Assembly: GCA_034769895.1 (NCBI GenBank)
Contig: CM068373.1
Coordinates: forward strand, 199,372,134-199,436,133
Length of the DNA stretch: 64,000 bases
Direction of reading: 5' to 3'
Source: Magicicada septendecula
Taxonomy: Eukaryota > Arthropoda > Insecta > Hemiptera > Cicadidae
Within the stretch, counting starts at the first letter, position 1, and every line of letters begins with the position of its first letter. Under the pieces are notes generated by a model. That model was not told where the DNA came from and did not search any database. It was given only the letters and a program-made list of their open reading frames with translations. The position numbers and the translations under genes are program-made. Positions 24,831 through 38,743 of the stretch are shown piece by piece.

Positions 24831-24985
24831 GGAAGTCGTAGTACAGCGTGCATGCATGCGAGCACTCCGAGCGATTCAGTTGTTACGTTTTTATTTATAT
24901 ATATTTTATGTAAAAGATTCTAAATATTTTAAATTATGACAAACCACAAATTGTGGTATACATTTATGTTTTGATTATTGTGTTT

Positions 24986-25016
24986 CTGAAGATGGGATTT
25001 CATCCCGAAATGCGTC
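24986..25016 (+). ncRNA. Hammerhead-like core, U9 (stem III mutant)
   Basis: GAAACGCGTC is changed to GAAATGCGTC, which removes the C-G pair of the minimal stem III (now a weaker T-G). Loop TTC as in U8. Confidence 0.45.
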
Positions 25017-25103
25017 ATTTAACGACAGCAGCTAGTGTCACTAAGGTGGACCGAATAAGGTAATGTAATTATATTAACCATAAACTGGCTCGGTACGTAA
25101 AAC

Positions 25104-27558
25104 ATGAATAGATTGAAATTGGAACATTACCAGGTAAAAATTGCGTATACACTTCAAAATCAAAAACTAAAACTATTTAAAACTAATTTAAATATTAAAT
25201 TTAATAAAATTTGTCTATACAAAAATCTTATCCCAAATTACGCTAAAATCAAAATTAACGGAACCTCTAGAATGGCCAGAAAAACTGAGCAATTTGCAAG
25301 TAAATACAGGATAAAAGAAGAAATTAAATTCTTATATAGGAAGAAAATCTCATTAAACTCAGCTGTATATAAAACACATTTAGAACTATATAATAATGTT
25401 CACCCTGCTCTATGCGATAAAATCATACAACATATTAATCAATACGTTAAGAATAAGATTAGATTCCAGAAGAATAAACAAACTAATAAAATTGGCCGTT
25501 TGATAAGCAATCAAAACAACGATAAATTCAATAATGAAAAACATGCTTTCTACCCTAGACTGATAAACATGACTAACATGGTTCTCACGAACACAGAGGA
25601 AAATCTTATCAATAAGGGACTGAATTACAATTTTCCACCGAATCTTAAAAATAAAAATAACATAATTAAAGAAATAGTTGAAGCCGAATCTGTAATTAAG
25701 TGTGTTCCAGATTTAAATGAACGAAATGAACTACGAATATTAATAAAGAATAGATTCCATTAAGCAATTAATAATAATTATCATAAACAAAAGAAATTAA
25801 ATTATACAAAAACAAAACATGAACAACTAACAGCTAAATAGAAAACTCTTACAAAATAACATTTACTTAACGAAGGTTGATAAAGGCAATACTATAGCAT
25901 TGTTAGACTTAGACGAATATAAACAAAAGGTATACAAATTCATTAATAATAACAACATAACAAAGTTAAATAATGATCCCACCAAAAAATACACATTAGA
26001 TTTGAATAAAACAATAAATAAATGTACAGATCTATTTGAGAAACATATATGCTACTCACTGAAACCAATAAAAGCTAGTGCACCATGCTTAAAAGGTCTA
26101 CCCAAAGTAGACAAAAAAGACACACCAATTAGACCTTTAGTAAATTATACAACCGCTCCAAGCTATAAAGTAGCAAAAACCTTGGTAAAAATAATCAAAC
26201 AACATATAAGCTTAGATAATAACCAGAGTATAAAAGGTTATAAAGATTTTATTGAAAAATTACGTCATATTAATATTAAGCCTAGTTACAAGCTAGTGTC
26301 CTTTGACATAGTGGATCTGTATACCAATGTCCCAATTGATGAAACTTTAAAATTACTCAAACAAAATTTACTAAATTATAATACCTTAGAAATAAGAAAA
26401 ATTAATCAGCTAATGTTACTATTAGAAATAGTACTTAATCAAAACTATTTTTTTTTTATGGTTCATACTACAAACAAAATGAGGTCCTAGCAATGGGTTC
26501 TCCACTCTCAGGTATCCTCGCTGATATTTATTTGAATCATCTAGAAAATACTAAAATTTTAAAAAACAATTATTTTGACAAAAAAATAGTATATTATTCA
26601 AGATATGTGGATGACACCTTTGTTATTTTCAATGGTAACAATAGACAGCTCGAGTCATTTAATAACTATTTAAATAAAATACATAAGACAATAAAATTCA
26701 CTATGGAAATTGAAAATAACAAAAATATAAATTTCCTGGATCTAACCATAACAAATAACGGTAATGAACTGACATACAAAATATACAGAAAGCACACTTG
26801 CACAGATACGGTTATACATGCTAAGTCATTTCATCCTCCAGCCCAAAAAATGGCTGCATTTAACAGCTTTATTGACAGATTACTTTGTGTTCCCCTTAAT
26901 AACGAAGACTATGATCAAGAAGTAAATATTATGAAACAAATAGCTCTAAATAATGGTTACAGGCCAGTAATAGTTGATAAAATGATAATGAAACATAAAA
27001 AACGTTTAGAAAATAAAAATACCAATATTATTAACCAACATAATAAAAAACATAAAAAATTCATTTCAGCTAATTATACTGGCTTGTTGCCAAATATATT
27101 AAAATCTGTTTTAAAAGTAAAGGATATACTACTTCATTCAAAACCTGTAATAATTTAAAAAACTTTTTCAAAACTAAAATAAATATTCCTTAAAAAATAA
27201 ATCAGGTGTCTATAAAATTAAATGCGATAATTGTGCAGCATTCTACATTGGCCAATCCGGCAGAGATTTTTATACAAGATTTTTAGAGCACATTCCAAAA
27301 ACAAATAATAATAATTCCAGTTTTGCACAACATTTAATAGAAAATGATCATAGTTATACTAGTTTCGAAAACAATTTCGTGGCGTTGCATACTTGCAAGA
27401 AGGGTAAATTAATGGATAGTCTAGAGGAGTTCGAAATATACAAAGCTACAAAAAACGCAATGACCAAAAATAACATATTAAATGACCAAATGAACTTCGG
27501 TTCTAATAACCTGTTTGACACTGCTATACGGTTGAATGATAAGTATAGCCAGTCGTGA
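25104..27558 (+). pseudogene. U10: PLE pseudogene at the A/B subfamily switch
   Basis: The N-terminal part is like U9 (LEHYQ, ERNEL), but from about 26090 the RT carries subfamily B states: LKGLP for LNGLP, TNVPI for TNFPI, NLLNYN, and NGNEL for NGNGL. The A/B exchange point therefore lies between about 25760 and 26095. Shared stop 25761-25763, poly-T loss near 26450 and RT/GIY-YIG break after 27158. CDKIIQ is shared with U11; LIKNRF is private. Confidence 0.88.
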
Positions 27559-27713
27559 GGAAGTCGTAGTACAGCGTGCATGCATGCGAGCACTCCGAAC
27601 GATTCAGTTGTTACTTTTTTATTTATATATATTGTATTTAAAAGATTCTAAATATTTTAAATTATGACAAACCACAATTTGTGGTATACATTTATGTTTT
27701 GAATATTGTGTAT

Positions 27714-27744
27714 CTGAAGATGGGATTTTATCCCGAAACGCGTC
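27714..27744 (+). ncRNA. Hammerhead-like core, U10
   Basis: Core unchanged. Nearby private changes include GTTACTTTTTT upstream and the CCACAATTTGTGG hairpin centre. Confidence 0.45.
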
Positions 27745-27831
27745 ATTAAACGACAGCAGCTAGTGTCACTAAGGTGGACCGAATAAGGTAATTTAATTAT
27801 ATTAACCATAAACTGACTCGGTACGTAAAAC

Positions 27832-30286
27832 ATGAATAGATTGAAATTGGAACCTTACCAGGTAAAAATTGCGTATACACTTCAAAATCAAAAACTAAAA
27901 CTATTTAAAACTAATTTAAATATTAAATTTAATAAAATTTGTCTATACAAAAATCTTATCCCAAATTACGCTAAAATCAAAATTAACGGAACCTCTAGAA
28001 TGGCCAGAAAAACTGAGCAATTTGCAAGTAAATACAGGATAAAAGAAGAAATTAAATTCTTATATAGGAAGAAAATCTCATTAAACTCAGCTGTATATAA
28101 AACACATTTAGAACTATATAATAATGTTCACCCTGCTCTATGCGATAAAATCATACAACATATTAATCAATACGTTAAGAATAAGATTAGATTCCAGAAG
28201 AATAAACAAACTAATAAAATTGGCCGTTTGATAAGCAATCAAAACAACGATAAATTCAATAATGAAAAACATGCTTTCTACCCTAGACTGATAAACATGA
28301 CTAACATGGTTCTCACGAACACAGAGGAAAATCTTATCAATAAGGGACTGAATTACAATTTTCCACCGAATCTTAAAAATAAAAATAACATAATTAAAGA
28401 AATAGTTGAAGCCGAATCTGTAATTAAGTGTGTTCCAGATTTAAATGAACGAAATGAACTACGAATATTAATAAATAATAGATTCCATTAAGCAATTAAT
28501 AATAATTATCATAAACAAAAGAAATTAAATTATACAAAAACAAAACATGAACAACTAACAGCTAAATAGAAAACTCTTACAAAATAACATTTACTTAACG
28601 AAGGTTGATAAAGGCAATACTATAGCATTGTTAGACTTAGACGAATATAAACAAAAGGTATACAAATTCATTAATAATAACAACATAACAAAGTTAAATA
28701 ATGATCCCACCAAAAAATACACATTAGATTTGAATAAAACAATAAATAATTGTACAGATCTATTTGAGAAACATATATGCTACTCACTGAAACCAATAAA
28801 AGCTAGTGCACCATGCTTAAAAGGTCTACCCAAAGTAGACAAAAAAGACACACCAATTAGACCTTTAGTAAATTATACAACCGCTCCAAGCTATAAAGTA
28901 GCAAAAATCTTGGTAAAAATAATCAAACAACATATAAGCTTAGATAATAACCAGAGTATAAAAGGTTATAAAGATTTTATTGAAAAATTACGTCATATTA
29001 ATATTAAGCCTAGTTACAAGCTAGTGTCCTTTGACATAGTGGATCTGTATACCAATGTCCCAATTGATGAAACTTTAAAATTACTCAAACAAAATTTACT
29101 AAATTATAATACCTTAGAAATAAGAAAAATTAATCAGCTAATGTTACTATTAGAAATAGTACTTAATCAAAACTATTTTTTTTTTATGGTTCATACTACA
29201 AACAAAATGAGGTCCTAGCAATGGGTTCTCCACTCTCAGGTATCCTCGCTGATATTTATTTGAATCATCTAGAAAATACTAAAATTTTAAAAAACAATTA
29301 TTTTGACAAAAAAATAGTATATTATTCAAGATATGTGGATGACACCTTTGTTATTTTCAATGGTAACAATAGACAGCTCGAGTCATTTAATAACTATTTA
29401 AATAAAATACATAAGACAATAAAATTCACTATGGAAATTGAAAATAACAAAAATATTAATTTCCTGGATCTAACCATAACAAATAACGGTAATGAACTGA
29501 CATACAAAATATACAGAAAGCCCACTTGCACAGATACGGTTATACATGCTAAGTCATTTCATCCTCCAGCCCAAAAAATGGCTGCATTTAACAGCTTTAT
29601 TGACAGATTACTTTGTGTTCCCCTTAATAACGAAGACTATGATCAAGAAGTAAATATTATGAAACAAATAGCTCTAAATAATGGTTACAGGCCAGTAATA
29701 GTTGATAAAATGATAATGAAACATAAAAAACGTTTAGAAAATAAAAATACCAATATTATTAACCAACATAATAAAAAACATAAAAAATTCATTTCAGCTA
29801 ATTATACTGGCTTGTTGCCAAATATATTAAAATCTGTTTTAAAAGTAAAGGATATACTACTTCATTCAAAACCTGTAATAAGTTAAAAAACTTTTTCAAA
29901 ACTAAAATAAATATTCCTTAAAAAATAAATCAGGTGTCTATAAAATTAAATGCGATAATTGTGCAGCATTCTACATTGGCCAATCCGGCAGAGATTTTTA
30001 TACAAGATTTTTAGAGCACATTCCAAAAACAAATAATAATAATTCCAGTTTTGCACAACATTTAATAGAAAATGATCATAGTTATACTAGTTTCGAAAAC
30101 AATTTCGTGGCGTTGCATACTTGCAAGAAGGGTAAATTAATGGATAGTCTAGAGGAGTTCGAAATATACAAAGCTACGAAAAACGCAATGACCAAAAATA
30201 ACATATTAAATGACCAAATGAACTTCGGTTCTAATAACCTGTTTGACACTGCTATACGGTTGAATGATAAGTATAGCCAGTCGTGA
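27832..30286 (+). pseudogene. U11: PLE pseudogene, retains YRKPT motif
   Basis: Shared stop 28489-28491, poly-T loss near 29175 and RT/GIY-YIG break after 29886. It is the only unit with CCC (Pro) at 29521 in the YRKPTCTD motif, the usual PLE residue; all others have His. This is either ancestral or a back-mutation. Private changes are AKILVK in the fingers and Ile to Ser at the last RT codon. Confidence 0.88.
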
Positions 30287-30441
30287 GGAAGTCGTAGTAC
30301 AGCGTGCATGCATGCGAGCACTCCGAGCGATTCAGTTGTTACGTTTTTATTTATATATATTTTATTTAAAAGATTCTAAATATTTTAAATTATGACAAAC
30401 CACAAATTGTGGTATACATTTATGTTTTGATTATTGTGTAT

Positions 30442-30472
30442 ATGAAGATGGGTTTTTATCCCGAAACGCGTC
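30442..30472 (+). ncRNA. Hammerhead-like core, U11 (core mutant)
   Basis: CTGAAGA is changed to ATGAAGA, hitting the invariant core C3. One stem II pair is also altered (GGGTT facing ATCCC). A ribozyme here should be dead. Confidence 0.5.
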
Positions 30473-30559
30473 ATTTAACGACAGCAGCTAGTGTCACTAA
30501 GGTGGACCGAATAAGGTAATTTAATTATATTAACCATAAACTGACTCGGTACGTAAAAC

Positions 30560-33014
30560 ATGAATAGATTGAAATTGGAACCTTACCAGGTAAAAATTGC
30601 GTATACACTTCAAAATCAAAAACTAAAACTATTTAAAACTAATTTAAATATTAAATTTAATAAAATTTGTCTATACAAAAATCTTATCCCAAATTACGCT
30701 AAAATCAAAATTAACGGAACCTCTAGAATGGCCAGAAAAACTGAGCAATTTGCAAGTAAATACAGGATAAAAGAAGAAATTAAATTCTTATATAGGAAGA
30801 AAATCTCATTAAACTCAGCTGTATATAAAACACATTTAGAACTATATAATAATGTTCACCCTGCTCTATGCGATACAATCATACAACATATTAATCAATA
30901 CGTTAAGAATAAGATTAGATTCCAGAAGAATAAACAAACTAATAAAATTGGCCGTTTGATAAGCAATCAAAACAACGATAAATTCAATAATGAAAAACAT
31001 GCTTTCTACCCTAGACTGATAAACATGACTAACATGGTTCTCACGAACACAGAGGAAAATCTTATCAATAAGGGACTGAATTACAATTTTCCACCGAATC
31101 TTAAAAATAAAAATAACATAATTAAAGAAATAGTTGAAGCCGAATCTGTAATTAAGTGTGTTCCAGATTTAAATGAACGAAATGAACTACGAATATTAAT
31201 AAATAATAGATTCCATTAAGCAATTAATAATAATTATCATAAACAAAAGAAATTAAATTATACAAAAACAAAACATGAACAACTAACAGCTAAATAGAAA
31301 ACTCTTACAAAATAACATTTACTTAACGAAGGTTGATAAAGGCAATACTATAGCATTGTTAGACTTAGACGAATATAAACAAAAGGTATACAAATTCATT
31401 AATAATAACAACATAACAAAGTTAAATAATGATCCCACCAAAAAATACACATTAGATTTGAATAAAACAATAAATAATTGTACAGATCTATTTGAGAAAC
31501 ATATATGCTACTCACTGAAACCAATAAAAGCTAGTGCACCATGCTTAAAAGGTCTACCCAAAGTAGACAAAAAAGACACACCAATTAGACCTTTAGTAAA
31601 TTATACAACCGCTCCAAGCTATAAAGTAGCAAAAACCTTGGTAAAAATAATCAAACAACATATAAGCTTAGATAATAACCAGAGTATAAAAGGTTATAAA
31701 GATTTTATTGAAAAATTACGTCATATTAATATTAAGCCTAGTTACAAGCTAGTGTCCTTTGACATAGTGGATCTGTATACCAATGTCCCAATTGATGAAA
31801 CTTTAAAATTACTCAAACAAAATTTACTAAATTATAATACCTTAGAAATAAGAAAAATTAATCAGCTAATGTTACTATTAGAAATAGTACTTAATCAAAA
31901 CTATTTTTTTTTTATGGTTCATACTACAAACAAAATGAGGTCCTAGCAATGGGTTCTCCACTCTCAGGTATCCTCGCTGATATTTATTTGAATCATCTAG
32001 AAAATACTAAAATTTTAAAAAACAATTATTTTGACAAAAAAATAGTATATTATTCAAGATATGTGGATGACACCTTTGTTATTTTCAATGGTAACAATAG
32101 ACAGCTCGAGTCATTTAATAACTATTTAAATAAAATACATAAGACAATAAAATTCACTATGGAAATTGAAAATAACAAAAATATTAATTTCCTGGATCTA
32201 ACCATAACAAATAACGGTAATGAACTGACATACAAAATATACAGAAAGCACACTTGCACAGATACGGTTATACATGCTAAGTCATTTCATCCTCCAGCCC
32301 AAAAAATGGCTGCATTTAACAGCTTTATTGACAGATTACTTTGTTTTCCCCTTAATAACGAAGACTATGATCAAGAAGTAAATATTATGAAACAAATAGC
32401 TCTAAATAATGGTTACAGGCCAGTAATAGTTGATAAAATGATAATGAAACATAAAAAACGTTTAGAAAATAAAAATACCAATATTATTAACCAACATAAT
32501 AAAAAACATAAAAAATTCATTTCAGCTAATTATACTGGCTTGTTGCCAAATATTTTAAAATCTGTTTTAAAAGTAAAGGATATACTACTTCATTCAAAAC
32601 CTGTAATAATTTAAAAAACTTTTTCAAAACTAAAATAAATATTCCTTAAAAAATAAATCAGGTGTCTATAAAATTAAATGCGATAATTGTGCAGCATTCT
32701 ACATTGGCCAATCCGGCAGAGATTTTTATACAAGATTTTTAGAGCACATTCCATAAACAAATAATAATAATTCCAGTTTTGCACAACATTTAATAGAAAA
32801 TGATCATAGTTATACTAGTTTCGAAAACAATTTCGTGGCGTTGCATACTTGCAAGAAGGGTAAATTAATGGATAGTCTAGAGGAGTTCGAAATATACAAA
32901 GCTACAAAAAACGCAATGACCAAAAATAACATATTAAATGACCAAATGAACTTCGGTTCTAATAACCTGTTTGACACTGCTATACGGTTGAATGATAAGT
33001 ATAGCCAGTCGTGA
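30560..33014 (+). pseudogene. U12: PLE pseudogene with stop inside GIY-YIG
   Basis: Shared stop 31217-31219, poly-T loss near 31905 and RT/GIY-YIG break after 32614. The GIY-YIG frame has AAA to TAA at 32754-32756, just after the catalytic-Arg segment, so the Glu-bearing half is cut off. It is the only unit found with a stop in this domain. Val to Phe (LLCFPL) is private in the RT. Confidence 0.88.
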
Positions 33015-33169
33015 GGAAGTCGTAGTACAGCGTGCATGCATGCGAGCACTCCGAGCGATTCAGTTGTTACGTTTTTATTTATATATATTTTATTTAAAAG
33101 ATTCTAAATATTTTAAATTATGACAAACCACAAATTGTGGTATACATTTATGTTTTGATTATTGTGTAT

Positions 33170-33200
33170 CTGAAGATGGGATTTTATCCCGAAACGCGTC
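33170..33200 (+). ncRNA. Hammerhead-like core, U12
   Basis: Core unchanged. Confidence 0.45.
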
Positions 33201-33287
33201 ATTTAACGACAGCAGCTAGTGTCACTAAGGTGGACCGAATAAGGTAATTTAATTATATTAACCATAAACTGACTCGGTACGTAAAAC

Positions 33288-35742
33288 ATGAATAGATTGA
33301 AATTGGAACCTTACCAGGTAAAAATTGCGTATACACTTCAAAATCAAAAACTAAAACTATTTAAAACTAATTTAAATATTAAATTTAATAAAATTTGTCT
33401 ATACAAAAATCTTATCCCAAATTACGCTAAAATCAAAATTAACGGAACCTCTAGAATGGCCAGAAAAACTGAGCAATTTGCAAGTAAATACAGGATAAAA
33501 GAAGAAATTAAATTCTTATATAGGAAGAAAATCTCATTAAACTCAGCTGTATATAAAACACATTTAGAACTATATAATAATGTTCACCCTGCTCTATGCG
33601 ATACAATCATACAACATATTAATCAATACGTTAAGAATAAGATTAGATTCCAGAAGAATAAACAAACTAATAAAATTGGCCGTTTGATAAGCAATCAAAA
33701 CAACGATAAATTCAATAATGAAAAACATGCTTTCTACCCTAGACTGATAAACATGACTAACATGGTTCTCACGAACACAGAGGAAAATCTTATCAATAAG
33801 GGACTGAATTACAATTTTCCACCGAATCTTAAAAATAAAAATAACATAATTAAAGAAATAGTTGAAGCCGAATCTGTAATTAAGTGTGTTCCAGATTTAA
33901 ATGAACGAAATGAACTACGAATATTAATAAATAATAGATTCCATTAAGCAATTAATAATAATTATCATAAACAAAAGAAATTAAATTATACAAAAACAAA
34001 ACATGAACAACTAACAGCTAAATAGAAAACTCTTACAAAATAACATTTACTTAACGAAGGTTGATAAAGGCAATACTATAGCATTGTTAGACTTAGACGA
34101 ATATAAACAAAAGGTATACAAATTCATTAATAATAACAACATAACAAAGTTAAATAATGATCCCACCAAAAAATACACATTAGATTTGAATAAAACAATA
34201 AATAATTGTACAGATCTATTTGAGAAACATATATGCTACTCACTGAAACCAATAAAAGCTAGTGCACCATGCTTAAAAGGTCTACCCAAAGTAGACAAAA
34301 AAGACACACCAATTAGACCTTTAGTAAATTATACAACCGCTCCAAGCTATAAAGTAGCAAAAACCTTGGTAAAAATAATCAAACAACATATAAGCTTAGA
34401 TAATAACCAGAGTATAAAAGGTTATAAAGATTTTATTGAAAAATTACGTCATATTAATATTAAGCCTAGTTACAAGCTAGTGTCCTTTGACATAGTGGAT
34501 CTGTATACCAATGTCCCAATTGATGAAACTTTAAAATTACTCAAACAAAATTTAAGAAATTATAATACCTTAGAAATAAGAAAAATTAATCAGCTAATGT
34601 TACTACTAGAAATAGTACTTAATCAAAACTATTTTTTTCTTATGGTTCATACTACAAACTAAATGAGGTCCTAGCAATGGGTTCTCCACTCTCAGTTATC
34701 CTCGCTGATATTTATTTGAATCATCTAGAAAATACTAAAATTTTAAAAAACAATTATTTTGACAAAAAAATAGTATATTATTCAAGATATGTGGATGACA
34801 CCTTTGTTATTTTCAATGGTAACAATAGACAGCTCGAGTCATTTAATAACTATTTAAATAAAATACATAAGACAATAAAATTCACTATGGAAATTGAAAA
34901 TAACAAAAATATTAATTTCCTGGATCTAACCATAACAAATAACGGTAATGAACTGACATACAAAATATACAGAAAGCACACTTGCACAGATACGGTTATA
35001 CATGCTAAGTCATTTCATCCTCCAGCCCAAAAAATGGCTGCATTTAACAGCTTTATTGACAGATTACTTTGTGTTCCCCTTAATAACGAAGACTATGATC
35101 AAGAAGTAAATATTATGAAACAAATAGCTCTAAATAATGGTTACAGGCCAGTAATAGTTGATAAAATGATAATGAAACATAAAAAACGTTTAGAAAATAA
35201 AAATACCAATATTATTAACCAACATAATAAAAAACATAAAAAATTCATTTCAGCTAATTATACTGGCTTGTTGCCAAATATATTAAAATCTGTTTTAAAA
35301 GTAAAGGGTATACTACTTCATTCAAAACCTGTAATAATTTAAAAAACTTTTTCAAAACTAAAATAAATATTCCTTAAAAAATAAATCAGGTGTCTATAAA
35401 ATTAAATGCGATAATTGTGCAGCATTCTACATTGGCCAATCCGGCAGAGATTTTTATACAAGATTTTTAGAGCACATTCCAAAAACAAATAATAATAATT
35501 CCAGTTTTGCACAACATTTAATAGAAAATGATCATAGTTATACTAGTTTCGAAAACAATTTCGTGGCGTTGCATACTTGCAAGAAGGGTAAATTAATGGA
35601 TAGTCTAGAGGAGTTCGAAATATACAAAGCTACAAAAAACGCAATGACCAAAAATAACATATTAAATGACCAAATGAACTTCGGTTCTAATAACCTGTTT
35701 GACACTGCTATACGGTTGAATGATAAGTATAGCCAGTCGTGA
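33288..35742 (+). pseudogene. U13: PLE pseudogene with motif B damage
   Basis: Shared stop 33945-33947 and poly-T-type frameshift near 34630 (tract here TTTTTTTCTT). An extra stop at 34660-34662 comes from AAA to TAA before motif B. Motif B has Gly to Val (SPLSVIL), at a normally invariant position. Leu to Arg (NLRNYN) and Asp to Gly (KVKGIL) are also private. The GIY-YIG frame is open to 35742. Confidence 0.88.
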
Positions 35743-35897
35743 GGAAGTCGTAGTACAGCGTGCATGCATGCGAGCACTCCGAGCGATTCAGTTGTTACGT
35801 TTTTATTTATATATATTTTATTTAAAAGATTCTAAATATTTTAAATTATGACAAACCACAAATTGTGGTATACATTTATGTTTTGATTATTGTGTAT

Positions 35898-35928
35898 CTG
35901 AAGATGGGATTTTATCCCGAAACGCGTC
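35898..35928 (+). ncRNA. Hammerhead-like core, U13
   Basis: Core unchanged. Confidence 0.45.
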
Positions 35929-36015
35929 ATTAAACGACAGCAGCTAGTGTCACTAAGGTGGACCGAATAAGGTAATTTAATTATATTAACCATAAACTGA
36001 CTCGGTACGTAAAAC

Positions 36016-38470
36016 ATGAATAGATTGAAATTGGAACCTTACCAGGAAAAAATTGCGTATACACTTCAAAATCAAAAACTAAAACTATTTAAAACTAATT
36101 TAAATATTACATTTAATAAAATTTGTCTATACAAAAATCTTATCCCAAATTACGCTAAAATCAAAATTAACGGAACCTCTAGAATGGCCAGAAAAACTGA
36201 GCAATTTGCAAGTAAATACAGGATAAAAGAAGAAATTAAATTCTTATATAGGAAGAAAATCTCATTAAACTCAGCTGTATATAAAACACATTTAGAACTA
36301 TATAATAATGTTCACCCTGCTCTATGCGATACAATCATACAACATATTAATCAATACGTTAAGAATAAGATTAGATTCCAGAAGAATAAACAAACTAATA
36401 AAATTGGCCGTTTGATAAGCAATCAAAACAACGATAAATTCAATAATGAAAAACATGCTTTCCACCCTAGACTGATAAACATGACTAACATGGTTCTCAC
36501 GAACACAGAGGAAAATCTTATCAATAAGGGACTGAATTACAATTTTCCACCGAATCTTAAAAATAAAAATAACATAATTAAAGAAATAGTTGAAGCCGAA
36601 TCTGTAATTAAGTGTGTTCCAGATTTAAATGAACGAAATGAACTACGAATATTAATAAATAATAGATTCCATTAAGCAATTAATAATAATTATCATAAAC
36701 AAAAGAAATTAAATTATACAAAAACAAAACATGAACAACTAACAGCTAAATAAAAAACTCTTACAAAATAACATTTACTTAACGAAGGTTGATAAAGGCA
36801 ATACTATAGCATTGTTAGACTTAGACGAATATAAACAAAAGGTATACAAATTCATTAATAATAACAACATAACAAAGTTAAATAATGATCCCACCAAAAA
36901 ATACACATTAGATTTGAATAAAACAATAAATAAAATTACAGATCTATTTGAGAAACATATATGCTACTCACTGAAACCAATAAAAGCTAGTGCACCATGC
37001 TTAAAAGGTCTACCCAAAGTAGACAAAAAAGACACACCAATTAGACCTTTAGTAAATTATACAACCGCTCCAAGCTATAAAGTAGCAAAAACCTTGGTAA
37101 AAATAATCAAACAACATATAAGCTTAGATAATAACCAGAGTATAAAAGGTTATAAAGATTTTATTGAAAAATTACGTCATATTAATATTAAGCCTAGTTA
37201 CAAGCTAGTGTCCTTTGACATAGTGGATCTGTATACCAATGTCCCAATTGATGAAACTTTAAAATTACTCAAACAAAATTTAATAAATTCTAATACCTTA
37301 GAAATAAGAAAAATTAATCAGCTAATGTTACTATTAGAAATAGTACTTAATCAAAACTATTTTTTTTTTATGGTTCATACTACAAACAAAATGAGGTCCT
37401 AGCAATGGGTTCTCCACTCTCAGGTATCCTCGCTGATATTTATTTGAATCATCTAGAAAATACTAAAATTTTAAAAAACAATTATTTTGACAAAAAAATA
37501 GTATATTATTCAAGATATGTGGATGACACCTTTGTTATTTTCAATGGTAACAATAGACAGCTCGAGTCATTTAATAACTATTTAAATAAAATACATAAGA
37601 CAATAAAATTCACTATGGAAATTGAAAATAACAAAAATATTAATTTCCTGGATCTAACCATAACAAATAACGGTAATGAACTGACATACAAAATATACAG
37701 AAAGCACACTTGCACAGATACGGTTATACATGCTAAGTCATTTCATCCTCCAGCCCAAAAAATGGCTGCATTTAACAGCTTTATTGACAGATTACTTTGT
37801 GTTCCCCTTAATAACGAAGACTATGATCAAGAAGTAAATATTATGAAACAAATAGCTCTAAATAATGGTTACAGGCCAGTAATAGTTGATAAAATGATAA
37901 TGAAACATAAAAAACGTTTAGAAAATAAAAATACCAATATTATTAACCAACATAATAAAAAACATAAAAAATTCATTTCAGCTAATTATACTGGCTTGTT
38001 GCCAAATATATTAAAATCTGTTTTAAAAGTAAAGGATATACTACTTCATTCAAAACCTGCAATAATTTAAAAAACTTTTTCAAAACTAAAATAAATATTC
38101 CTTAAAAAATAAATCAGGTGTCTATAAAATTAAATGCGATAATTGTGCAGCATTCTACATTGGCCAATCCGGCAGAGATTTTTATACAAGATTTTTAGAG
38201 CACATTCCAAAAACAAATAATAATAATTCCAGTTTTGCACAACATTTAATAGAAAATGATCATAGTTATACTAGTTTCGAAAACAATTTCGTGGCGTTGC
38301 ATACTTGCAAGAAGGGTAAATTAATGGATAGTCTAGAGGAGTTCGAAATATACAAAGCTACAAAAAACGCAATGACCAAAAATAACATATTAAATGACCA
38401 AATGAACTTCGGTTCTAATAACCTGTTTGACACTGCTATACGGTTGAATGATAAGTATAGCCAGTCGTGA
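36016..38470 (+). pseudogene. U14: PLE RT/GIY-YIG pseudogene
   Basis: Shared stop 36673-36675, 8-bp deletion, poly-T loss near 37360 and RT/GIY-YIG break after 38070. PYQEKI is shared with U15, as is LINSNT in the RT. Private changes are NITFNK, AFHPRL, Lys-Cys to Lys-Ile in NKITDL, and PAII at the RT end. It is the last unit with GCGAGCACTCC after the GIY-YIG stop; U15 onward have GCGAGCGCTCC. Confidence 0.88.
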
Positions 38471-38625
38471 GGAAGTCGTAGTACAGCGTGCATGCATGCG
38501 AGCACTCCGAGCGATTCAGTTGTTACGTTTTTATTTATATATATTTTATTTAAAAGATTCTAAATATTTTAAATTATGACAAACCACAAATTGTGGTATA
38601 CATTTATGTTTTGATTATTTTGTAT

Positions 38626-38656
38626 CTGAAGATGGGATTTTATCCCGAAACGCGTC
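38626..38656 (+). ncRNA. Hammerhead-like core, U14
   Basis: Core unchanged. One upstream base differs (TTTTGTAT). Confidence 0.45.
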
Positions 38657-38743
38657 ATTTAACGACAGCAGCTAGTGTCACTAAGGTGGACCGAATAAGG
38701 TAATTTAATTATATTAACCATAAACTGACTCGGTACGTAAAAC

